NCBI GenBank assembly: GCA_025350945.1
Contig: JANXWW010000305.1
Span: 1-8,087 of the forward strand
Length of the DNA stretch: 8,087 nucleotides
Source of the DNA: Burkholderiales bacterium
Lineage (GTDB): Bacteria > Pseudomonadota > Gammaproteobacteria > Burkholderiales > Usitatibacteraceae
Direction: 5' to 3'
The notes beneath the pieces are model-generated. The model had not been told where the DNA came from. It ran no database searches and saw only the letters and a program-made list of their open reading frames with translations. Below are positions 1 to 6,596 of the stretch, piece after piece. A program made the position numbers and the translations under genes. Position 1 is the first letter of the stretch, and each line of letters starts with the position of its first letter.

Positions 1-428
1 GCGGCGGACGTATTCGGACCACGCGCGAGCTTGCCGCGCTCGTGGCAGAAACAGTCCGTACGCGCGAGCCGGGCCAACACCCCGCAACCCGCACGTTTCA
101 AGCTCTACGGATTTTCATCAATCAAGAGCTTGAAGAGATAGAAAAAGTTTTACCGCAGGCCGTGAAATGTTTGCGGACGAAAGGCAGATTGGTCGTGATC
201 AGTTTTCACTCATTGGAAGACCGCATCGTGAAGCGCTTTATGCAAACCGCTTCCAAGGCGGATCGTCTGCCCTCGAATTTCCCGATTCGCGCCAATGAAA
301 TCAACGAAGCCACACTTGCGGTCATCGGTCGCCCGATCAAACCGGTTGAGACGGAAGTGGCCGCCAATCCGCGTTCACGCAGCGCGATCATGCGCGTGGC
401 AGAGCGCACTGCGGTGGCCACAAAATGA
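1..428 (+). CDS. rsmH: 16S rRNA (cytosine-1402-N4)-methyltransferase RsmH, C-terminal part
   Basis: RsmH (MraW) uses SAM to methylate N4 of C1402 in 16S rRNA, in the ribosomal decoding centre. Only the last 141 or so codons are here (reading frame from base 3); the N-terminal SAM-binding motifs lie upstream of the window. Seen directly: the family signatures HPATRTFQALRIFINQELEE, then GRLVVISFHSLEDRIVKRFM, and the C-terminal NPRSRSAIMRVAER. The frame is open to the left edge and reads RIRTTRELAALVAE before the first of these, so the GTG at 42 is an internal valine and not a start. The stop overlaps the ftsL start as ATGA (425-428), which suggests translational coupling. Identity is very secure from motifs and from its place ahead of ftsL. 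Confidence 0.96.
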   Translation, partial: GGRIRTTRELAALVAETVRTREPGQHPATRTFQALRIFINQELEEIEKVLPQAVKCLRTKGRLVVISFHSLEDRIVKRFMQTASKADRLPSNFPIRANEINEATLAVIGRPIKPVETEVAANPRSRSAIMRVAERTAVATK

Positions 429-724
429 CCCGCTTGAATTTGATTCTATTGATCGCACTGGTCGGCTGCGCACTGTCAGTCGTCACCTCGCAACATCGCG
501 CGCGCAAGTTTTTTATGGAATTGCAAACGGCACAGGATGCTGAACGCAAGCTCGATCAGGAATGGCGTGAGTTGCAAATTGAAAGCCAGACCGTCGGCAC
601 CGGTAAGCGCATTGAGCAAAAAGCGCAGCGCGATTTGGGTATGACGCAACCGGACCCGAAAAAGACCGTGATCCTGGTGGTGGACTCGACAGTCATAGCA
701 CCCGCAGCGATTGTGAAGCCATGA
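425..724 (+). CDS. ftsL: Cell division protein FtsL
   Basis: Small bitopic divisome protein of 99 residues. In the known family FtsL forms a complex with FtsB and FtsQ and helps activate FtsWI septal peptidoglycan synthesis. Seen: a short cytoplasmic start (MTR), one hydrophobic membrane segment at about residues 4-21, then a basic patch (RARK) and a charged, heptad-like helix (about 25-70) expected to form a periplasmic coiled coil, ending in a hydrophobic/proline tail. FtsL is poorly conserved, so position between rsmH and ftsI carries much of the call. The N-terminus MTRLNLILLIALVGCALS is of the betaproteobacterial type as I remember it. Start at 425 gives an ATGA overlap with rsmH, and its stop overlaps the ftsI start in the same way (721-724). 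Upstream SD is weak (GGTGG about 413-417), consistent with coupling. Confidence 0.92.
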   Translation: MTRLNLILLIALVGCALSVVTSQHRARKFFMELQTAQDAERKLDQEWRELQIESQTVGTGKRIEQKAQRDLGMTQPDPKKTVILVVDSTVIAPAAIVKP

Positions 725-2454
725 ATTTTTCTTCGCGCAAAATCGCGTCTCCTGAATTGCGCTTAAAACTCGAAGCATGGCGCTCGCGCTTGGTGCTTAT
801 TTTTTGCCTGGGTGCGTTTGTGTTGCTGATCGGCCGATCATTTTATTTGCAAAGTTTCGATAACGATTTTTTGCAGGCCGAGGGCGAAGCGCGTTACGCG
901 CGCGTGGTGGATATGCCCGCCTCTCGCGGCGCGGTGATGGATCGCAACGGCAAGGCGCTCGCGATTTCCACGCCGGTGGAATCGATCTGGGCCGCACCAT
1001 CGGCGATGAAGCAACTCGATAGCGCGCAAATCGTGAAGCTCGCCGCCGTGCTGGCGATGGATACGAAAACGTTGAGCACGCGAATTGCAGACAAAGAAAA
1101 AAATTTCGTCTGGGTAAAACGGCAAATGTCGCCGGATCAAGCCGCACGCGTGATGGCGCTAAAAATCCCCGGCATATTTCAACAGCGCGAATTTCGCCGC
1201 TTTTATCCGACCGGTGAAACGGCTGCGCATGTGATTGGTTTCACTAGCGTGGAAGATCAAGGCCAAGAGGGAATTGAATTGGCGCAACAGGCCTCGCTCG
1301 CGGGCTCGCCGGGCCAGCGCCGCGTGATTAAGGATCGCAAGGGTCGCATTGTTGAAGATGTGGAGAACCTAAAAATTCCGCGCGAAGGCAAGCCGCTCAA
1401 TTTATCAATTGATGAGCGTCTGCAATATATCGCGCACCGCGAATTGAAAGCGGCGGTTGATTTAAACAAGGCCAAAGGTGGCGCGTTGGTGATGCTCGAT
1501 GCGCACACCGGCGAAGTGCTGGCGCTGGTGAATCAACCAGACTTTAATCCGAACAATCGCACCAATGTACAAACCCAGCAGATGCGTAATCGCAGCGTGA
1601 CCGACACGTTCGAACCCGGCTCAACGTTCAAGCCGTTCGCGGTTTCGGCTGCCTTGGAAGCGGGCATCGTGAAACCCGAAACCGTGATTGTGACCGGCAA
1701 CGGACTCACCATCGGCAGTAAAACAATTACCGACACCCATCCTGCGCCGCAAATGACAGTGTCGGAAATTATTCAGAAGTCGAGCAATATTGGCACGGCA
1801 AAATTGGCGCTGCAATTGCCGCCCGAAAAACTATGGAGTCTTTATAACGAATTAGGTTTTGGCGTTACGCCGAAAACGGGTTTTCCCGGCGAGACACCCG
1901 GGCGATTGCGCGCCGCGAGCACTTGGAAGCCGATTGAGCAGGCGACGATGGGCTATGGCTACGGCGTGTCGGTCAGTGCGATTCAATTGGCGCGCGCATA
2001 TACGGTCTTCACCAACGATGGCGTGCTCTTGCCCGTCACATTTTTAAAGCGCGATGGTGATGTGATCGGCAGGCAAATTATTTCGGCGAAGACCGCACGC
2101 GCCATGTCGCGCATGCTGGAAAACGTGACTGAGCTGGCAGCGAAAAAGGGCCAGGTGCAAGGCTATCGCGTCGCCGGAAAAACGGGCACCGCGTATAAGC
2201 TTATCGATGGTCAATATGACCAAAGTCGTTATCTCGCCTCGTTCGTGGGCTACGGGCCGGTGTCGAACCCGCGCTACATTTTGGCGATTACCATTGACGA
2301 GCCTTCGGCGGGAAAACATTACGGTGCAGAAGTTTCAGCCCCCGTGTTTTCAAGTGTGATGACGCAGGCATTGCGCATGTCCGGTGTGCCGCCTGATGCG
2401 CCGGTGAGTGAAGTGGCGTCGGCCGCTCTTACTGCGACGAAAGAGCGTGGCTGA
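721..2454 (+). CDS. ftsI: Septal peptidoglycan transpeptidase FtsI (PBP3)
   Basis: Class B penicillin-binding protein of 577 residues (E. coli 588) that cross-links septal peptidoglycan; target of beta-lactams. Seen: cytoplasmic N-terminus, one membrane anchor at about residues 24-42, then the pedestal motif SRGAVMDRNG (68-77; RG at 69-70, DRNG at 74-77). The transpeptidase domain carries all three active-site motifs: STFK with catalytic Ser301 and Lys304, SSN at 354-356, and KTG at 487-489. Other family segments are ALVNQPDFNPNNR and TMGYGYGVSVSAIQLARAY. Spacing of the motifs matches E. coli PBP3 within a few residues, so no domain is missing. The ATG at 721 overlaps the ftsL stop (ATGA); only a weak SD (GTGAAG near 713-718) is visible, consistent with coupled translation. 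Expected partner FtsW begins at the end of the window. Confidence 0.97.
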   Translation: MNFSSRKIASPELRLKLEAWRSRLVLIFCLGAFVLLIGRSFYLQSFDNDFLQAEGEARYARVVDMPASRGAVMDRNGKALAISTPVESIWAAPSAMKQLDSAQIVKLAAVLAMDTKTLSTRIADKEKNFVWVKRQMSPDQAARVMALKIPGIFQQREFRRFYPTGETAAHVIGFTSVEDQGQEGIELAQQASLAGSPGQRRVIKDRKGRIVEDVENLKIPREGKPLNLSIDERLQYIAHRELKAAVDLNKAKGGALVMLDAHTGEVLALVNQPDFNPNNRTNVQTQQMRNRSVTDTFEPGSTFKPFAVSAALEAGIVKPETVIVTGNGLTIGSKTITDTHPAPQMTVSEIIQKSSNIGTAKLALQLPPEKLWSLYNELGFGVTPKTGFPGETPGRLRAASTWKPIEQATMGYGYGVSVSAIQLARAYTVFTNDGVLLPVTFLKRDGDVIGRQIISAKTARAMSRMLENVTELAAKKGQVQGYRVAGKTGTAYKLIDGQYDQSRYLASFVGYGPVSNPRYILAITIDEPSAGKHYGAEVSAPVFSSVMTQALRMSGVPPDAPVSEVASAALTATKERG

Positions 2455-2455
2455 G

Positions 2456-4012
2456 ATGGATAAAACAGTGGCCCAAATGATGACGCCCGCCGTCGTGCCA
2501 TTCGCGACTGTAAAAGGTTTGCTCGCTGCCATGGATCAATTGCCCGCGCGCATTACCGACGCCACCGCCAACAGCCGCGAAGCGCGCCAAGGATTTGTAT
2601 TCTTGGCCTATCGCGGTACCGCACGTGATGGCCGCGAATTTATTTCGGATGCGATCACGCGTGGCGTATCAGCGGTGATTTATGAGGCAGATAATTTTCA
2701 GTGGCAGCCAGAATGGAAAGTGCCGCATATTGCGGTGACCAATCTGAAATCGCATGCGAGCGCTATCGGTGCGCATGTCTATGCGAATCCATCGAATGAA
2801 ATCTGGATGGTTGGCATAACCGGTACCAACGGTAAAACCTCGGTATCGCAATGGGTGGCGCAGGCGATGCAGATTGCCGGGCGCACATCCGCCGTGCTGG
2901 GCACCATTGGTAACGGATTATTTGGTGCGTTGAGCGCGTCAGACAACACCACACCGGACGCTATTATTTTGCAGCGCACCTTGCGCGCGCTCGCAGATGC
3001 AGGTGCGGCAGCATGTGCGATGGAAGTCTCCAGCCACGGTCTCGATCAAGGTCGCGTGGATGATGTGAAATTTGATGTCGCCGTCTTCACCAATCTCACC
3101 CGCGATCATCTGGATTATCACGGCACGATGGAAGCCTATGGCGCGGCCAAAGCAAAACTGTTTGCGGCGCGCGGCGTGCAAACGGCGGTCATCAATGTCG
3201 ATGACGTGTTTGGTCGTGATTTGGCGAATTGTGTGTCTGAACACGGCATCAAAGTCATTCGCTATGCATGCAATGGTGGCAGTAAATTTGCAGACTTAAT
3301 CGGCGCTAATTTATCGGTATCGGCAAGTGGTTTGTCATTCTCCGTTCGCGGCACGCATGGCATGGCGGAAGTGGAAAGCGGTATTCTCGGCGCATTCAAC
3401 ATCAGCAATTTATTGGCGGTGATGGGTGTGCTGCTCGCGAGCGGGTTGACGCTCACACAAGCGGTTCGCCTCGCGAGTGAATTAACGCCGGTGCCGGGTC
3501 GCATGCAGACAGTACGCGCGACCGATGATAATTTTGGTGACAGCAACAAGCCGCTGGTGGTGGTGGATTACGCGCACACCCCGGATGCGCTGGAAAAAGC
3601 GCTGTCTACGGTGGCAGCGATTGTGCCGCATAACGGTCGATTGATTTCGGTTTTCGGCTGCGGCGGCAATCGTGATCGTGGCAAGCGTCCGTTGATGGGT
3701 GCGATTTCTGCGCAGTATGCGGATGTCACATTCATCACATCCGATAATCCGCGCAATGAAAATCCACTTGCCATCATCGCCGATATTGAGCCAGCATTAA
3801 AGGGTGCCAAGTATCGCGCGATTGAAGATCGGCATCAGGCAATTTATGAAGCGTTAAATGAAGCATGCGCGGGCGATATCGTGCTGATCGCGGGCAAAGG
3901 TCACGAGGATTATCAGATCGTTGGCGAGACCAAACACCATTTCAGCGACGTGGAAGAAGCGCGCGAAGCGCTGGCCCGTTGGACAGGGCACAAACCGGAA
4001 AATCGGGTATGA
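2456..4012 (+). CDS. murE: UDP-N-acetylmuramoyl-L-alanyl-D-glutamate--2,6-diaminopimelate ligase MurE
   Basis: Cytoplasmic Mur ligase adding the third stem-peptide residue to UDP-MurNAc-L-Ala-D-Glu with ATP. Length 518 residues from ATG 2456. Seen: N-terminal UDP-binding region with NSR (39-41) and GTARDGREF (54-62); ATP P-loop GTNGKT at 123-128; the MEVSSHGLDQ and TNLTRDHLDYH segments; Lys232 in AAKAKLF, equivalent to the carbamylated lysine; FGCGGNRDRGKRP; DNPR at 430-433; GKGHE at 480-484. DNPR plus Gly480/Glu484 is the known signature for meso-diaminopimelate rather than L-lysine. Start: the frame is open up to a GTG at 2408 inside ftsI, but ATG 2456 lies one base past the ftsI stop with AAAGAG at 2441-2446 as a modest SD; ATG 2477 is a less likely alternative. 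The stop overlaps murF (ATGA). Confidence 0.96.
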   Translation: MDKTVAQMMTPAVVPFATVKGLLAAMDQLPARITDATANSREARQGFVFLAYRGTARDGREFISDAITRGVSAVIYEADNFQWQPEWKVPHIAVTNLKSHASAIGAHVYANPSNEIWMVGITGTNGKTSVSQWVAQAMQIAGRTSAVLGTIGNGLFGALSASDNTTPDAIILQRTLRALADAGAAACAMEVSSHGLDQGRVDDVKFDVAVFTNLTRDHLDYHGTMEAYGAAKAKLFAARGVQTAVINVDDVFGRDLANCVSEHGIKVIRYACNGGSKFADLIGANLSVSASGLSFSVRGTHGMAEVESGILGAFNISNLLAVMGVLLASGLTLTQAVRLASELTPVPGRMQTVRATDDNFGDSNKPLVVVDYAHTPDALEKALSTVAAIVPHNGRLISVFGCGGNRDRGKRPLMGAISAQYADVTFITSDNPRNENPLAIIADIEPALKGAKYRAIEDRHQAIYEALNEACAGDIVLIAGKGHEDYQIVGETKHHFSDVEEAREALARWTGHKPENRV

Positions 4013-5391
4013 CGATTGCCATGACAGCGCTCGCCACATCGATGAAGCTGGGTGCTGTGCTCGTCAATGGCGATGCGAATTTTATGGGCGTATCAATTGA
4101 TAGCCGCACTGTCGCCAAAGGCGAATTATTCATCGCCATCAAAGGTGAAAAATTTGATGGGCATGACTATGTAGAAAAGGCGGCTGCTCGTGGCGCTGCG
4201 GTAGCACTCGTGTCACGCGAAGTTTCTACGGCTTCCGCGATACCGCAAATTATCGTTGGCGACACTATTCTGGCGATGGGGCGATTGGCGCAATTCTGGC
4301 GCAGTCAATTCTCCATTCCCATGATTGCGTTGACCGGCAGCAACGGCAAAACGACAGTGAAAGAAATGCTGCGTTCGATTTTGCTCGTGCATGTCGGCGC
4401 ACACAAAAGCGAAACCATTCTCGCCACGGCGGGCAATCTCAACAACCATATTGGTGTGCCATTGATGATGATGCGTTTAAATCACGCGCATCGCTACGCC
4501 GTGTTTGAAATGGGCATGAATCACCTGGGTGAAATCGATTATTTGACGCGGCTGGTCTCGCCCGATATCGCACTCATCATCATGGCCGGTACGGCGCATA
4601 TTGGTGAATTGGGTTCGCGTGAGGCGATTGCCGAAGCGAAGGGCGAAATTTTTGCGGGGCTCTCATCGCAGGGTATTGCGGTGGTGAATATGCACGATCG
4701 CTTTGGATTGTACTGGCGTGAACTGGCGGGGCAACGCCGCGTGATAGGTTTTGGTACTGATACCAACGATGATGTTGTCGGTGAGCTCTCAACACAATCA
4801 CTCGTGATTCGCCATGCGCATAAATCTGTGGAAGTACATTTGCATGTGGTGGGTGAACACAACCAGCGCAATGCACTGGCCGCCGCCGCGACCGCGATTG
4901 CGCTGGATATTCCGCTTGAAACCATACGTGACGGCCTTGAAGATTTTGAAGGCGTGGCCGGTCGTTTGCGGACTTACGGCGGCCATAAAGATGCCACCAT
5001 CATTGACGATACTTATAACGCGAACCCGGATTCAGTTCGTGCAGCCATTGATGTGCTGGCGGCTATGCCCGGTAGGCGCTATCTGGTGTTGGGCGACATG
5101 GGCGAGCTCGGTGCAGACGCGCCTGCCATGCATGCCGAAATTGGCGCCTATGCCCGCCACGCCGCGCTGGATGGCCTGTTCGCGCTCGGCACATTGACCG
5201 AGCAAACGGTGATTGAATTGGGCCGTGATGGTTGGCATTTTGAGTCGCCTGATGACTTGTTGGAAGAGCTTGAAAAAGTGCTTGCGCCGAATGTCACGGT
5301 GCTGGTCAAAGGTTCACGATTCATGAAAATGGAACGTGTGGTCGAAAAACTGGTTCCCGATTTTAAAAACAACACTCACGGAGCCCACTAA
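4009..5391 (+). CDS. murF: UDP-N-acetylmuramoyl-tripeptide--D-alanyl-D-alanine ligase MurF
   Basis: Last cytoplasmic Mur ligase: joins D-Ala-D-Ala to the UDP-MurNAc-tripeptide using ATP, giving the pentapeptide used by MraY. 460 residues from ATG 4009 (E. coli about 452). Seen: N-terminal substrate domain with DSR (31-33) and FIAIKGEKFDGHDYV (41-55); P-loop TGSNGKTTVKEM, with GSNGKTT at 110-116; AGNLNNHIGVPLMMM; FEMGMNHLGEI; GEHNQRNALAAAA; and the C-terminal-domain signature DDTYNANPDS (333-342), followed by LVLGDMGELG. Start: the reading frame continues upstream inside murE, but ATG 4009 forms an ATGA overlap with the murE stop and has GGAA at 3997-4000, and the homologous region begins soon after. 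ATG 4021 is a possible alternative. It is a separate gene, not fused to murE. Confidence 0.96.
   Translation: MTIAMTALATSMKLGAVLVNGDANFMGVSIDSRTVAKGELFIAIKGEKFDGHDYVEKAAARGAAVALVSREVSTASAIPQIIVGDTILAMGRLAQFWRSQFSIPMIALTGSNGKTTVKEMLRSILLVHVGAHKSETILATAGNLNNHIGVPLMMMRLNHAHRYAVFEMGMNHLGEIDYLTRLVSPDIALIIMAGTAHIGELGSREAIAEAKGEIFAGLSSQGIAVVNMHDRFGLYWRELAGQRRVIGFGTDTNDDVVGELSTQSLVIRHAHKSVEVHLHVVGEHNQRNALAAAATAIALDIPLETIRDGLEDFEGVAGRLRTYGGHKDATIIDDTYNANPDSVRAAIDVLAAMPGRRYLVLGDMGELGADAPAMHAEIGAYARHAALDGLFALGTLTEQTVIELGRDGWHFESPDDLLEELEKVLAPNVTVLVKGSRFMKMERVVEKLVPDFKNNTHGAH
5378..5383 (+). promoter_or_regulatory. Ribosome binding site of mraY
   Basis: ACGGAG (core GGAG at 5380-5383) sits 10 bases ahead of the mraY ATG at 5394, inside the last codons of murF. 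It is the clearest in-frame SD in the window and supports the 5394 start. Unlike ftsL, ftsI and murF, mraY does not rely on an ATGA overlap. Confidence 0.7.
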
Positions 5392-5393
5392 AC

Positions 5394-6479
5394 ATGCTGC
5401 TCGAAATTTTTCAGTGGTTAGGACGTGATGTTCGCACCTTCAACGTGTTCGGCTACATCACGCTGCGCACGGTGCTGGCTGCGCTGACCGCACTATCGAT
5501 TTCATTTATTGTCGGCCCGTGGATGATTCGTAAATTAACCGCGCTAAAAATTGGTCAATCGGTGCGTAACGATGGCCCGCAATCGCATCTGGTCAAAACC
5601 GGTACGCCGACCATGGGCGGTGCGCTGATCCTCGTTTCAGTGGCGGTCACTACATTGATTTGGGGCGATCTTGAAAACCGTTATGTGTGGGCATGTCTTG
5701 CCACCACGATTGGTTTTGGCATCATCGGCTGGATTGATGACTACCGAAAAGTGGTGCATAAAAATTCCAAAGGTTTATCGGCGAAGGCGAAATTTTTTTG
5801 GCAGACAGTGATTGCATCGGTGGCGCTTTCCTACATTGCTTATCGCGCGAATCTGCCACAGCAAACCGATTTGATTGTGCCGTTTTTCAAAACCGTGGCG
5901 ATTCCTTTGGGCACGATTGGCTTCATTGTGCTGGGCTGGTTTACGGTAGTGGGGTTTTCAAATGCGGTGAATTTAACCGATGGCCTGGATGGACTCGCGA
6001 TCATGCCGACCGTGATGGTGGCCTCCGCGCTAGCGATTTTTGCCTATGTTGCGGGTAATAAAGTTTTTGCCGCATATCTCGGTGTGCCGCACATCGCTGG
6101 AGCCGGTGAGCTGGCGATTTTCTGCGGTGCGATTGCGGGGTCAGGACTTGCGTTTCTCTGGTTTAACGCGTACCCAGCAGAAGTTTTTATGGGCGATGTT
6201 GGCGCGCTGGCGCTCGGTGCGGCGCTGGGGTTGATCGCGGTGATTTGTCGCCAGGAAATCGTACTCATCATGATGGGCGGCGTGTTTGTGGTGGAGACGC
6301 TTTCGGTGATGATTCAGGTGGCGTCATTCAAGCTCACCGGCAAGCGTGTGTTCCGCATGGCACCGCTGCATCACCACTATGAATTGAAAGGCTGGAAAGA
6401 GAATCAGGTCGTGGTTCGCTTCTGGATTATCACGATGATGCTGGTGTTGTTTGGTCTCTCAACATTGAAATTGCGCTGA
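5394..6479 (+). CDS. mraY: Phospho-N-acetylmuramoyl-pentapeptide transferase MraY
   Basis: Integral inner-membrane enzyme that transfers phospho-MurNAc-pentapeptide from UDP to undecaprenyl phosphate, forming lipid I with magnesium. 361 residues, against 360 in E. coli, with many hydrophobic segments consistent with the family's ten membrane helices. Seen: RNDGPQSHLVKTGTPTMGG (about 58-76); the catalytic/Mg-binding Asp pair in GWIDDYRK (Asp115, Asp116); NAVNLTDGLDGLAIMPT (about 190-206); FMGDVGALALG with Asp268, equivalent to E. coli Asp267; GGVFVVETLSV; and the C-terminal APLHHHYELKGW with the His triad at 326-328. All catalytic positions are intact. Starts two bases after the murF stop. It is followed by the only sizeable noncoding gap of the window, whereas in many relatives murD follows almost directly. 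Confidence 0.97.
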   Translation: MLLEIFQWLGRDVRTFNVFGYITLRTVLAALTALSISFIVGPWMIRKLTALKIGQSVRNDGPQSHLVKTGTPTMGGALILVSVAVTTLIWGDLENRYVWACLATTIGFGIIGWIDDYRKVVHKNSKGLSAKAKFFWQTVIASVALSYIAYRANLPQQTDLIVPFFKTVAIPLGTIGFIVLGWFTVVGFSNAVNLTDGLDGLAIMPTVMVASALAIFAYVAGNKVFAAYLGVPHIAGAGELAIFCGAIAGSGLAFLWFNAYPAEVFMGDVGALALGAALGLIAVICRQEIVLIMMGGVFVVETLSVMIQVASFKLTGKRVFRMAPLHHHYELKGWKENQVVVRFWIITMMLVLFGLSTLKLR

Positions 6480-6483
6480 GATT

Positions 6484-6513
6484 TTGATGAGCAAAATTGT
6501 ACAAATTTATTTT
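6484..6513 (+). promoter_or_regulatory. Possible sigma-70-like promoter ahead of murD (weak)
   Basis: In the 117-base AT-rich gap after mraY, TTGATG (6484-6489; 4 of 6 to TTGACA) is followed after 18 bases by TATTTT (6508-6513; 4 of 6 to TATAAT). A start near 6520 would give a leader of about 75 bases before murD. The match is mediocre and AT-rich DNA gives such matches by chance, so this is a candidate only. Confidence 0.2.
6493..6508. repeat. AT-rich near-palindrome around TTGTACAA
   Basis: TTGTACAA at 6497-6504 is a perfect 8-base palindrome. Extending outward, AAAA on the left (6493-6496) and ATTT on the right (6505-6508) pair at three of four positions, giving a 16-base inverted repeat with one mismatched pair. 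It falls between the candidate -35 and -10 elements, where an operator could lie, but no regulator is identifiable. Confidence 0.4.
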
Positions 6514-6564
6514 TTAAACCTCATCACAGGCGTGCCGTTTGAGCCATTTGTGCTCCGAATAGCC

Positions 6565-6578
6565 CACAAACGCTTGTG
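6565..6578 (+). repeat. Small hairpin upstream of murD
   Basis: CACAA (6565-6569) and TTGTG (6574-6578) form a 5-base stem with an ACGC loop, followed by TTTAAT. The stem is short and AU-containing and the U-run is only three bases, so this is not a convincing intrinsic terminator. It could be an incidental fold in the murD leader, 18 bases ahead of the earliest murD start. Confidence 0.3.
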
Positions 6579-6596
6579 TTTAATGAAAAGATATGA

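Noticed and set aside
42..428. GTG at 42 as the start of a short standalone protein
   Set aside because: The frame is open to the left edge and already matches RsmH before this codon, so the gene is a truncated rsmH and GTG 42 is internal.
2408..2455. Upstream extension of murE to GTG 2408
   Set aside because: It would overlap ftsI by 47 bases, adds arginine-rich sequence unlike MurE N-termini, and has no visible SD; ATG 2456 fits the gene boundary.
3865..4008. Upstream extension of murF inside murE
   Set aside because: The added residues are an arginine-rich out-of-frame reading of the murE end, and the ATGA junction at 4009 marks the natural start.
6565..6587. Rho-independent terminator separating mraY from murD
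   Set aside because: The stem is only five bases with a three-base U run, too weak for a terminator call, and stopping transcription before murD and ftsW would be unexpected.
6480..6596. Insertion sequence, MITE or attC-like remnant in the mraY-murD gap
   Set aside because: No terminal inverted repeats, target-site duplication or attC core pattern could be found by eye; the only inverted repeats are the short ones listed.
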